The notes below the pieces were generated by a model that saw nothing but the letters and a program-made list of their open reading frames with translations, searched no databases and was not told the origin of the DNA. A stretch of DNA of 64,000 nucleotides from NCBI GenBank assembly GCA_934254815.1, contig CAKQME010000001.1, positions 141,495 through 205,494 of the forward strand, given 5' to 3'. Below are positions 7,381 through 16,400 of this stretch, piece after piece; position 1 is the first letter of the stretch; each line of letters begins with the position of its first letter. The DNA is from an uncultured Clostridia bacterium (GTDB taxonomy: Bacteria; Bacillota; Clostridia; Christensenellales; Borkfalkiaceae). A program made the position numbers and the translations under genes.

Positions 7381-9076
7381 AATCGCGCTTGTCGGAAATC
7401 CGAATGCGGGTAAATCGACGTTGTTCAATTCTCTTACGGGGCAAAACCGAAAAGTCGGCAATTGGCACGGCGTTACGGTCGACGGCGCGACCGCTCCGTT
7501 TTATATAGACGGCGATAAATGTTTTGTAACGGATCTTCCCGGACTGTATACCGTAAAGGGCAGCCGCGACGAAGAGCTTGTTGCCGAAAAGTTTTTGCTT
7601 GAAAGAGATTTCGACGCGATAGCGGTGATTTGCGAAGCGAAAACGTTAAGGCGTTCGGCAAGGCTGGTAAACGAACTGAAAGAGTTTAAAAAACCGATAA
7701 TTTTATTCGTCAACCTCTGCCGTGAATTCAGGTCGGGCGGCGGAGATTTTTCCGTGGAAAATTTATCGCGGTCGCTCGGCGTACCCGTGTTTGCGGGCGA
7801 GGCGACCGATAAACGCGATGTCGACGAGTTCAAAACGCGGCTGTATAATCTCCCCGCGCCGACGCAAGGCGACGGAAACGACGAATATTATACTCCCGCG
7901 CCGATAAAGCGCGCGAAAAAAATCGGATTGAATCCGATTGTCGCGTATACGTTGGTGGCGGCTACGATTTTTGCCGTTTTCTATCTCGCTTTCGGCAAAT
8001 ACTCTCCGGGTAGCTTTTTAAGCGAAAGCGTAAATTTTCTTCTCGGCGTGAAATTGACCGAAGCGGCGGCGGAATTTCTCGCTCCGCGGGTTTCGCCGTT
8101 TTCGGCGGGACTTGTAACCGAGGGGATAATAGGCGGTTTGTCGTCCGTGCTGGCATTTTTGCCGCAGATAGCCGTTCTTACGTTCTGTCTCGATCTGCTC
8201 GATACGTCGGGCTTTCTGTCATACGCTTCCGCCGTTACGGACGGAATTTTAAACAAGGTCGGTTTGTCGGGCAGGGCTGCGTATACTCTGGCGAGCGGAT
8301 TCGGCTGTACGGCTTTGGCTTGTTCCGCTTCGCTTTCCGTAGACGACGAAAACGTGAGAAAACGCGCCGTTTTGTCGTTGCCTTTCGTCAGTTGTTCGGC
8401 AAGAACGCCCGTTTATACTTTTATTGCCGTAAGGGTTTTCGGCGGGTATGCGTTTGTCGTGCTGGCGATAATTTATCTGCTGTCGGCGGTACTGCCCGCA
8501 TTGTGGTCGTTGTTGCTGTATAAAACGGTTTTGAAAATTCCGCCACGACCGACGATTGCGGAAATAGCCTCCGTCAGAATTCCGAATTTCAAAGCAGCGT
8601 TAAATAACTTGCTAAAAACGCTTAAACAGTTTATAATAAAACTCGGAACGGTTATACTGATAGCTTCCGTCACGGCGTATATTCTGCGTTCTGTTTCGCT
8701 CGGGCTCGAATTTCTGCCCGCAGACAGAATGGACGAGTCGTGCCTTGCGAAATTAAGCGGACTTTTTTCGTTTATGTTTAAGCCTATGGGAATAAGCGAC
8801 TGGCGATATTCCGCGGCTATGCTTTCGGGCTTGTTTGCCAAAGAGGGAATAGCTTCCTGTCTTGCGTTGCTCTTTCCCGACGGACTTACGCTTAATCTTG
8901 CTCAGGCGGCGGGCATTATTGCGTTTTCTTATTGCTATACGCCTTGCGTAACGGCTTTGTCGGCTATGAAAAGACGGTTGGGAACTAAAACCATGCTCGT
9001 TGCGGCGGTCGTTCAGTTTGCGGTCGCGCTTGCGTTTTCTTACGTCGTCTATTTTGTTTTCGGTTGGTTTATATGA
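7373..9076 (+). CDS. feoB: Ferrous iron transporter FeoB, short and divergent
   Basis: FeoB imports ferrous iron through a membrane channel controlled by an N-terminal G domain. The G domain shows G1 GNPNAGKSTLFN, the conserved NWHGVTVDG block and G3 DLPGLYTV. The usual G4 NxxD motif is replaced by VNLCREF, so guanine specificity may be altered. Two gate-like repeats follow from about residue 190, with GFGCTALACSAS in place of the more common GFGCNVPA and then PFVSCSARTPVY. At 567 residues it is shorter than most FeoB proteins, mainly in the helical domain after the G domain. FeoA overlap and family blocks make the identification solid; activity is uncertain. Confidence 0.9.
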   Translation: MLKIALVGNPNAGKSTLFNSLTGQNRKVGNWHGVTVDGATAPFYIDGDKCFVTDLPGLYTVKGSRDEELVAEKFLLERDFDAIAVICEAKTLRRSARLVNELKEFKKPIILFVNLCREFRSGGGDFSVENLSRSLGVPVFAGEATDKRDVDEFKTRLYNLPAPTQGDGNDEYYTPAPIKRAKKIGLNPIVAYTLVAATIFAVFYLAFGKYSPGSFLSESVNFLLGVKLTEAAAEFLAPRVSPFSAGLVTEGIIGGLSSVLAFLPQIAVLTFCLDLLDTSGFLSYASAVTDGILNKVGLSGRAAYTLASGFGCTALACSASLSVDDENVRKRAVLSLPFVSCSARTPVYTFIAVRVFGGYAFVVLAIIYLLSAVLPALWSLLLYKTVLKIPPRPTIAEIASVRIPNFKAALNNLLKTLKQFIIKLGTVILIASVTAYILRSVSLGLEFLPADRMDESCLAKLSGLFSFMFKPMGISDWRYSAAMLSGLFAKEGIASCLALLFPDGLTLNLAQAAGIIAFSYCYTPCVTALSAMKRRLGTKTMLVAAVVQFAVALAFSYVVYFVFGWFI

Positions 9077-9894
9077 AAATTTTTAAGTCGGAGGGCGATA
9101 AACTCTCCAGAGAAATTCTGCGCGTTTACGGCACGGACATAAGTTACGGCGGAGTAATGAAGCTGCTTCGCAAAAAAGACGTAAAGCTCAACGGAAAACG
9201 CGTCGGCAAGGATACGGATACCGCGGCGGGCGACGAAATATGCGTTTACGACGGCTCTGCGGTAAAAACGCCGCGGATAAAGATTTTGTTTTCGTGCGCG
9301 GATCTTGTAGCCGCGTATAAACCTAAGGGAATTACTTCGGAGGAGTTTTACGAAAAAGTCAAAACCGCCGTCGACAAAAACGCGATTTTTACGCACAGAT
9401 TAGACAGAAATACCGACGGAATAATGATATTCGCGCTTAACGAAAGGGCTTACGGCGAATTGTATAACGGTTTTAAAAACAGAACGTTCGAAAAATATTA
9501 TACCGCTACGGTTTACGGAACTCCGAAACCCGATAAGGCGAGAATAACTGCATACCTGAAAAAGGACAGCGTTAAAAGCGAAGTGAAAATTTCGGCAACG
9601 CCTGAAAACGGCTACGAAAAAATAATTACGGAATATGAGGTTTTATCGTCGGACGGCGAAACTTCGGTGTTGAAAGTGGGGCTTATTACCGGTAAAACTC
9701 ACCAGATACGCGCTCATCTGGCGTTTATAGGGCATTTTATAATAGGAGACGGAAAGTACGGCGACGAGCGGATAAACAGAAAGTATAAAGCTAAGTATCA
9801 GCAACTTACCGCTACGGAACTGATATTTCATTTTGCCGAAAATTCTCCGCTTTATTATCTTAACGGAAAACGTATCGCGCAGGGCGATAATTAA
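9073..9894 (+). CDS. RluA-family rRNA pseudouridine synthase
   Basis: The enzyme isomerises specific uridines in RNA to pseudouridine. An N-terminal S4-like domain (YGTDISYGGVMKLLRKKDVKLNG) precedes the catalytic domain with HRLDRNTDGIMIFA, where the aspartate of HRLD is the family catalytic residue, and a later GKTHQIRAHLAFIGH block typical of RluA/RluC/RluD. The ATG at 9073 overlaps the feoB stop (ATGA), which fixes the start better than the TTG at 9064. It is translationally coupled to feoB although the functions are unrelated. The exact target uridine cannot be inferred. Confidence 0.92.
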   Translation: MKIFKSEGDKLSREILRVYGTDISYGGVMKLLRKKDVKLNGKRVGKDTDTAAGDEICVYDGSAVKTPRIKILFSCADLVAAYKPKGITSEEFYEKVKTAVDKNAIFTHRLDRNTDGIMIFALNERAYGELYNGFKNRTFEKYYTATVYGTPKPDKARITAYLKKDSVKSEVKISATPENGYEKIITEYEVLSSDGETSVLKVGLITGKTHQIRAHLAFIGHFIIGDGKYGDERINRKYKAKYQQLTATELIFHFAENSPLYYLNGKRIAQGDN

Positions 9895-9903
9895 AACGCG
9901 GAA

Positions 9904-9953
9904 CGCGTCGGAATTTCCCGAAAATATCTTTCGGCAAATTCCGACGTTATTTT
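9904..9953 (+). terminator. Rho-independent terminator after feoAB operon
   Basis: CGTCGGAATTT and CCGAAA pair with TTTCGG and AAATTCCGACG, giving a stem of about 17 bp with one internal C-C mismatch, followed by TTATTTTT. Confidence 0.85.
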
Positions 9954-10066
9954 TAAAAAGATTGTCGTATTTAAGCGAAAAAAAATTTCGACCGATTTCG
10001 ACATAATTTTTAAAAAACCTGTCGCTCTTTGTCAAAAATGAATTTTGACGAAAACTGTCGAAACGG

Positions 10067-10095
10067 TTGCGTTGCGCGAGCCTTTAAAGTATAAT
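10067..10095 (+). promoter_or_regulatory. Promoter for the large helicase
   Basis: TTGCGT, a 17-bp spacer and a perfect TATAAT are seen, 31 bp before the ATG at 10126. Confidence 0.75.
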
Positions 10096-10125
10096 ATATA
10101 TAAACCGATACTTACAGGAGAAACC

Positions 10126-13100
10126 ATGGATAAAAAGAAAAAGAAAATCGAAGAGTTGCTTTCTCTTTCCGTCGAAACCGTAAAATACGTTTCTTTCGTC
10201 GATTATTACTTACATACTCCGCTTTTTACGTCGCTCAGAATAAACAACGAGGGCGCGAATTCGCTTTACGATTTCGAAATATCCGTCACTAACGAAAACG
10301 GGCTTGTTTCGCCCTGCGTAAAAACCGTGGACGAACTGCCGTTCGAAAGCTCGGTGGAAGTGAACGTCGGGGATATCGTTTCGCCGCTTTACTTTGCCGA
10401 TTTAAGCGAGATAAAAGAAGAAAAACTCATAATCGAACTCTCGCAGAATAAAAAGCCCGTCGCAAGGGTCGAAGCCTGCGTTACGGCTTTGCCGTTCGAA
10501 TTCTGGCAGGGCGTGGGCGGTAACGAGGAAACGCTCGCGGCGTTCGTTCGTCCGAAACTCGGAGATTGCTCGCGTCTGAAAACCGAGATGCGCGCTCAGC
10601 TTAAAAAATGGAACGTTTCCGACGAATGGCACGGCTACGATAACAGCGATAAAAACACTGTGAGAAAGGTCATCGCGTCGCTTTTTACCGTTTTGCGGCA
10701 TTATTCTTTTACAAAAAAGCCGTGCGATATAACTAAACCCGTCGAGGCGGGCGCGGGCGTAAAACTTTTAAGCGACAGGAACGCAAGCGAACTCGAAATG
10801 ACGCTTTTAGTCGCTTCGACGCTCGAAAGCGCGGGGCTCGACCCCGTTATCGTTTACGGAGAAAAGGGGATAACCTGCGGCGTGTGGCTGTACGACAGTT
10901 GTTTCCCCGATACCGTTTCCGACGATACCGAAAGATTGGAGGGGTATATTTCGGAGGGTATAAACGGGCTTAGCTGTTTCGAAACGGAAGACTTGTTTTC
11001 GGATAAGACGGTAGCCTATTCTACGTCTGAAAACCATTTCGCGCAGAAGCTCGGCGCGGGCGAATACGAACGTATTCTCGATATCCGCAGAGCAAGATTA
11101 AACCGCATAACGCCGTTGCCTCTCAGAAATAAGACGGTCAAAGGATATGAAATTCTCTCGGAAAACGAGACTTCGCCCGACGAAGCCCCCAAAGATTTGT
11201 TGCTGAAAGGCGATTTGCGCTTAGAGGGTAAACTCACAAGGGACAAGCAGTGGGAACGCAGACTTCTCGATTTGTCGATGAAAAACGCGCTTTTGAGCTT
11301 CGAACCCAAAGGGAACGCCGTTCAGATAGTCTCCTCCGACGCGGATATGGTGTTAAATACCGTACTCGGCGCGCCCGTAAGACTTACGCCCGTAGACCTT
11401 AACGCTTTCCGTATTGCGGAAAGAACAACTCCGTTCGGGCTTGCCAAAGCCGTGAGCGGAATGAAAGAGCTTCTTGCCGAAGATATGTCGGGCGGAATAC
11501 TCAGAACTTACGAGGGCGGCGACGCTCTTGACGACGTTCTTGAAAAATTACGCCGCAGGAGTAAGGTTGCCGACGAAGAATCGGGTACGAAAATACTTTA
11601 TCTTGCGCTCGGCGCGCTTAAATGGTACGCAAAGACCGGCGAAGAGAAATACGCTCCGCTCGTGCTTCAACCCGTAGAACTTAAATTCGGCAAAGGCAGA
11701 ACGACTTACGAACTCGTCGCGGGCGACGAAGAATACGCCGTAAACTCAACCCTGCTCGAATTTTTGAAACAGGAATTCAATATAGATATCCGCGGGCTTG
11801 ACGGGAAACTTCAGGGGCTTAAAATTTCTGAAATTCTCGCCATGGTCAGAATGGAAATCGCGGAGATGAAAGGCTGGGCTGTATACGACGATTGCTTTAT
11901 AGCCGCGTTCAGCTTCTCCCGCTATCAGATGTGGCAGGATATCCGTAAAAACGTAGGCGAATTTTCGAAAAATCCGATAGTCGCGGCAATGCTCGGCAAT
12001 AAGGCGTACGCCGATACCGACGAAGTCGCCGTGAAAAAGGAGGACGAAACCTCGCCCGCGGAAGTTTTAACTCCGCTCTGGGCGGATTCTTCGCAGTGGG
12101 AAGCCATCGCGCTTTCGAAAACGGGCTGTACGTTCGTTCTTCACGGTCCGCCGGGAACGGGTAAGAGTCAGACTATAACGAATATTATATGTAACGCGTT
12201 GCACGACGGCAAACGGGTGTTGTTCGTCGCGGAAAAACAAGCCGCGCTGTCCGTCGTCAAAAAGAGATTGGACGCGTCCGGCGTAGGCGAATTTTGCCTC
12301 GAACTTCATTCGGATAAAACGAATAAATCGGAAGTGTTGCAGAAACTGTCGTCGGTTCTCGCGCTGGCGGGTAGCGGCGAAGAAGCTTCGGTGTACGAAA
12401 AATCAGAAAGAATAACCGAACTTAAAGACAGTTTGTATCAGCCGCTCGCCGCGCTGCATAAAAAACGCCGTCTGGGCGTTTCGGTGTACGAAGCGATGCT
12501 TATCTGTTTCGAAAACGCCGACGCTCCCGACGTAATGAATATCGAAAGCGTGTTTTACGATAAACTCACGCGCGAAAAAATCGAACGTTACGAAAGACTT
12601 ATCCGCAGAGCCGCGGTTTCGGCAAAGGAGTGCGGCGGCGTGTATAACTCGCCTTTCTCTAACGTCTACCTTACCGAATACGATAAAGACGTAAGAAACG
12701 CCGTTTACTGCTCGTCTGAAGTAATAATTGCCGAGATAAAGCATTTAAAGAGTTATCTCGCGCTGTTTTTAGATTTGTATCGTCAGCGTATAAGTCGATT
12801 AACGCGTAAAAAGCTGAAATCGCTCGAACAACTCGCGCGTATGCTTTCCGACGGTTCGCTTAACGAATATTTCAACGAAGACGAAGAGCAGTTCCACGCG
12901 TTCTTTAACGCCAACCGCCGATTAGACGTAAATCTCGCGGCGTATTTCAGACGGTTCAAAAAGCTCGTCGAACTCAAAAAAGAGGAAAAACGCGAACTTG
13001 TCGAATTTTTACGCGGCGAAAGCGATTTTTCAAAGTCTAAAACGGTAAACGATATAGTAAAAAGACTTTCAAAGGTCTCCGTAGACGGTCTGCCGGACGA

Positions 13101-15777
13101 CGCGCGTCTGCCGTCGCTCGAATTGCTTTCGGGTATAGCGGAAGATATGGATGTCGTTAAAAACAATACGAAATTATCCGAGAAGTTTTCTTCCGCGTTC
13201 GGTAAAACCGATTTTATCGACGGCAGAAAAAAATATCTCGAAAAACTCTATAAACTGCACGAGCTTGCCGCCGACGTGTTCGTAGACTATAACGCCGACA
13301 GTTTCAACGGAACGTGCATAGAGGCGAAAAGCGGTTACGCTTCGCCCGTAAACGAGGGGCTTTTAAGGTCGTTGTCGTGCTTTGCCTCCGCAGAAAAGGC
13401 TTTCAATAAGACGATTAAAGCCGATAAAAATAAAATACCCGAAGAAGAGGTGCTTGAACAGTACGTCGCTCAGGCGGGGGCTTTGATAGAAAACGTCGAT
13501 ATGCTGGCGAACTGGTGTTCGTATCGCGCCGACGCGGAGGAACTCAAAAAAGAGGGTCTTACGTTTATTACCGACGCGCTTGAAAACGGCGGAGTAAACG
13601 CCGATAACGTTATAGCCAGCTTCGAAAAGAACGTTTATAAAAATTTCTTGCAGACAGCTATTCCGCTCGACCCCGTTCTCGCTCGCTTTTCTCAGGCATT
13701 GCAGGAAGAAAATACAGAAGCTCTGCGCTACGCGCTCGACGAGTACGCCGCGCTTTGCCGCAAACAGCTTCGCTATGAGCTTATAACAAGACTGCCGACG
13801 GCTTCTACCGAGGGTAAGTGCAGTATCGAACTTATGAATTTTTCGCGTTTCGCCAAAAACAATCTGCGCGGAATGAGCGTGAGAAAATTGTTCGACGAAA
13901 TACCCGAACTTTTAAAGACCGCCGCGCCGTGTATGCTTATGAGCCCCGCGACGGTGGCGCAATATCTGCGCCCCGAAAACGGACTTTTCGATCTCGTTAT
14001 CTTTGACGAAGCCTCGCAGATGCCTACCGCCGAAGCGATCGGCTCGCTCGCAAGGGGCAGAAGCGCGGTTATCGTCGGAGACCCGAAACAGTTGCCGCCC
14101 ACAAGCTTTTTCAACGCGAATTACGTCGACGAAGAAAATATCGAAAACGAGGATATGGAGAGTATTCTCGACGACTGTTTGTCGCTCGGCGTAAAACAAA
14201 AGCATTTAACCTGGCATTACAGAAGTAAACACGAAAGCCTTATCGCGTTTTCAAATAATATGTATTACGGCAATAAACTCTGTACTTTCCCGTCGCCCGA
14301 CGCGCCAGACAGTCACGTTCGGTTAAATCTGGTAGAAGACGGCGTTTACGACAGAGGGTTTACCAAACGTAACAAAGCCGAGGCGGAAGCTCTCGTAAAA
14401 GACGTAATACGCAGACTGAAAGACCCCGCTTTAAGCCGTTCGAGTATAGGTATAGTCACGTTTTCCAACGTACAGCGCGATTATATCGACAGAAAGTTGT
14501 CGGCGGCGATACTTGCGGCGGGGCTTGAAGAAAAGGCTTACGACGTAGAAGAACCGATATTTGTCAAAAACCTTGAAAACGTTCAGGGCGACGAGAGAGA
14601 CGTTATATTGTTCTCGGTATGTTACGGCCCTGATAAAAACGGCAGAATATCGCTTAATTTCGGACCGCTCAATCAGGCGGGCGGTTGGCGCAGACTTAAC
14701 GTAGCCGCGTCGCGTGCGAGAGAAGAAATGGTCGTGTTCTCGTCGATTCGCGGCGCGATGATAGACCTTTCAAAGACGAACAGTAAAGGCGTGGCGGGCT
14801 TGAAAGCCTTTCTCGAATTTGCCGAAAAGGGCAAAACGACGCTCGCCATTTCTTCCGATAATCTGTCCGCAAAGACGGTCGGCATAGGCAAATATATAGC
14901 CGACGCGCTTTCGCAGTACGGTTATGAATGTCGTTACGACGTAGGCGCGTCCGATTTCAAAATCGACGTAGCCGTGCTTGACCCGAAGAATAAACACAGA
15001 TACGTTCTCGCCATAATGTGCGACAGTACCGAGCGGTTCTCCGTTAAAGACAGAAACGTTTTGCAGTTGCAGACTTTAAAGCGAAACAACTGGAATGTTA
15101 CCCGCGTTTACGCCGTCAATTATTACTGTAACCCCAAACGCGAAATAAAACGGCTTAAAGATTTGCTCGATAAGATAACGGGCAAAGACAAGCGTTCGGG
15201 CAGCGGAATAAACAAAGCTCAGAAACCGTATAAATACGCAAAATTACCGCAGGAATTCGAAAACGCGAATTACGTCACATCGGGCGAAAACGACGCCGAA
15301 ATTATTTCGCGTATAAAAGCTATCGCGGGCGCGGAAGAGCCGATTTCGGAAGATTTCCTTATAAGGAGAACGCTTTCGACGCTCGGAATAGTTAAATACG
15401 GTTCTAAAGTCGAAAGCAGAATGCAGACATTGATCGCTTTATGCGGTCTTAAGCGAGAAAAAGCTGTCGGCGCGTTTTTCTATCGTAAAAGCGATAAACC
15501 CGTCGGTTTCGATAAATACCGCGTAGAAAACAGCGACAAAGCCTTGCGAAAAGCCGAAGCGGACTTTACTCCGTATGAGATAATCGCATTGATACGCGCC
15601 GCGCTCGAAGATAAAGTCGCATTGTATACCGAAGAGATATTGAATATAGTATGCGTAATAATGCGCGTCGGCAGACCGAGCGATAAATTCGCCATATACG
15701 TCAACGAGTGTATAACGCTCGGAGAAGAGAAAGGATTATTTGTCCGTTCCGTATCCGACCGTATTTCTCTCGCGTAA
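10126..15777 (+). CDS. DUF4011-SF1 helicase-Vsr-like nuclease-DUF3320 protein, Hhe-like
   Basis: This 1,883-residue protein has four parts. A DUF4011-type region holds WERRLLDLSMKNALLSF (about residue 375). An Upf1/DNA2-type SF1 helicase has Walker A GPPGTGKS (674-681), motif II VIFDEASQM (about 1290) followed by VGDPKQLPP, and motif VI AASRAREE (about 1525). A Vsr/MTES_1575-like endonuclease domain lies near 1608-1632 (DFKIDVAVLDP, YVLAIMCD). The last 140 residues fit DUF3320. DUF4011-helicase-Vsr in one polypeptide is the architecture of HheA in the Hhe anti-phage system. The ATG at 10126 is preferred over the frame opening at 10045 because AGGAGA and the promoter lie between them. It is monocistronic. 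A general nucleic-acid repair role is an alternative. Confidence 0.85.
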   Translation: MDKKKKKIEELLSLSVETVKYVSFVDYYLHTPLFTSLRINNEGANSLYDFEISVTNENGLVSPCVKTVDELPFESSVEVNVGDIVSPLYFADLSEIKEEKLIIELSQNKKPVARVEACVTALPFEFWQGVGGNEETLAAFVRPKLGDCSRLKTEMRAQLKKWNVSDEWHGYDNSDKNTVRKVIASLFTVLRHYSFTKKPCDITKPVEAGAGVKLLSDRNASELEMTLLVASTLESAGLDPVIVYGEKGITCGVWLYDSCFPDTVSDDTERLEGYISEGINGLSCFETEDLFSDKTVAYSTSENHFAQKLGAGEYERILDIRRARLNRITPLPLRNKTVKGYEILSENETSPDEAPKDLLLKGDLRLEGKLTRDKQWERRLLDLSMKNALLSFEPKGNAVQIVSSDADMVLNTVLGAPVRLTPVDLNAFRIAERTTPFGLAKAVSGMKELLAEDMSGGILRTYEGGDALDDVLEKLRRRSKVADEESGTKILYLALGALKWYAKTGEEKYAPLVLQPVELKFGKGRTTYELVAGDEEYAVNSTLLEFLKQEFNIDIRGLDGKLQGLKISEILAMVRMEIAEMKGWAVYDDCFIAAFSFSRYQMWQDIRKNVGEFSKNPIVAAMLGNKAYADTDEVAVKKEDETSPAEVLTPLWADSSQWEAIALSKTGCTFVLHGPPGTGKSQTITNIICNALHDGKRVLFVAEKQAALSVVKKRLDASGVGEFCLELHSDKTNKSEVLQKLSSVLALAGSGEEASVYEKSERITELKDSLYQPLAALHKKRRLGVSVYEAMLICFENADAPDVMNIESVFYDKLTREKIERYERLIRRAAVSAKECGGVYNSPFSNVYLTEYDKDVRNAVYCSSEVIIAEIKHLKSYLALFLDLYRQRISRLTRKKLKSLEQLARMLSDGSLNEYFNEDEEQFHAFFNANRRLDVNLAAYFRRFKKLVELKKEEKRELVEFLRGESDFSKSKTVNDIVKRLSKVSVDGLPDDARLPSLELLSGIAEDMDVVKNNTKLSEKFSSAFGKTDFIDGRKKYLEKLYKLHELAADVFVDYNADSFNGTCIEAKSGYASPVNEGLLRSLSCFASAEKAFNKTIKADKNKIPEEEVLEQYVAQAGALIENVDMLANWCSYRADAEELKKEGLTFITDALENGGVNADNVIASFEKNVYKNFLQTAIPLDPVLARFSQALQEENTEALRYALDEYAALCRKQLRYELITRLPTASTEGKCSIELMNFSRFAKNNLRGMSVRKLFDEIPELLKTAAPCMLMSPATVAQYLRPENGLFDLVIFDEASQMPTAEAIGSLARGRSAVIVGDPKQLPPTSFFNANYVDEENIENEDMESILDDCLSLGVKQKHLTWHYRSKHESLIAFSNNMYYGNKLCTFPSPDAPDSHVRLNLVEDGVYDRGFTKRNKAEAEALVKDVIRRLKDPALSRSSIGIVTFSNVQRDYIDRKLSAAILAAGLEEKAYDVEEPIFVKNLENVQGDERDVILFSVCYGPDKNGRISLNFGPLNQAGGWRRLNVAASRAREEMVVFSSIRGAMIDLSKTNSKGVAGLKAFLEFAEKGKTTLAISSDNLSAKTVGIGKYIADALSQYGYECRYDVGASDFKIDVAVLDPKNKHRYVLAIMCDSTERFSVKDRNVLQLQTLKRNNWNVTRVYAVNYYCNPKREIKRLKDLLDKITGKDKRSGSGINKAQKPYKYAKLPQEFENANYVTSGENDAEIISRIKAIAGAEEPISEDFLIRRTLSTLGIVKYGSKVESRMQTLIALCGLKREKAVGAFFYRKSDKPVGFDKYRVENSDKALRKAEADFTPYEIIALIRAALEDKVALYTEEILNIVCVIMRVGRPSDKFAIYVNECITLGEEKGLFVRSVSDRISLA

Positions 15778-15810
15778 GCCGAAAATCTCACGATACAAGT
15801 CCGCGCTTTT

Positions 15811-16030
15811 TCAGTGGGATTCTTCGTTTCACTCAGAATGACATACTTAGTTTAATTTTTCTTGTCATATTGTCAATATCGAGAGAGCAGACTTGCTTGC
15901 AAGGGTCTGCGAACGAAGATATTCATAAGGCGCAGCCTTTATTGCGAAACAATAAAGGCAAAACTATTGTTTAAACGCTTTTGGCGTTTAAGCGCCGAAT
16001 AGCGGCAAGCGAAATATCCCACTGTTCAAG
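15811..16030. repeat. Long interspersed palindromic repeat, copy B
   Basis: It begins with CAGTGGGATTCTTCG and CTCAGAATGACA. The conserved long form starts at 15863 with GTCATATTGTCAATATCGAG, then CTTGCTTGCAAGGG, the hairpin GCCTTTATTG/CAATAAAGGC, the hairpin GTTTAAACGC/GGCGTTTAAGC, and GCGAAATATCCCACTG. It is the reverse complement of copy A and parallel to copy C. Confidence 0.85.
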
Positions 16031-16062
16031 GGCGGATAAAATACACGGTCGAAATAATCACT

Positions 16063-16160
16063 TGTTCAGTGGGATTCTTCGGCACAGCCTCAGAAAGACA
16101 TAAAACATAAAATAAGTATGTCATATTGAGCGTAAGCGAAATATCCCACTGTTTAAGGGC
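16063..16160. repeat. Palindromic repeat, two facing half elements
   Basis: TTCAGTGGGATTCTTCGG with AGAAAGACA faces GTCATATTGAGCGTAAGCGA and ATATCCCACTG. The arms form an imperfect palindrome. The rest of 16161-16300 holds the terminator at 16212. Confidence 0.75.
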
Positions 16161-16211
16161 GGATAAAATAATGTAACCTCACACTGCAAAATAAATATTT
16201 TTACGCGCGTT

Positions 16212-16246
16212 GCCCCTTTTCCGACATACGGAAAGGGGCTTTTTCT
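16212..16246 (+). terminator. Rho-independent terminator
   Basis: GCCCCTTTTCC pairs with GGAAAGGGGC and is followed by TTTTTC. It lies 435 bp past the helicase stop, beyond the repeats. Confidence 0.8.
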
Positions 16247-16309
16247 TTGTTAAAAAAATATAAATATTGACTTGTTTTGGTATTCCGTTGACTTCTATTC
16301 GATTTGCTA

Positions 16310-16338
16310 TTGACAATCAAAACAATCCGTGTTACCAT
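16310..16338 (+). promoter_or_regulatory. Promoter for the secreted glycosidase-like gene
   Basis: TTGACA, a 17-bp spacer and TACCAT are seen 62 bp before the start codon. Confidence 0.6.
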
Positions 16339-16400
16339 ATTTGCGCCGTAGGACGATACTTTCTCGCGTTTTGCGGTAAAAACTATAAGGAGTTTTGATG

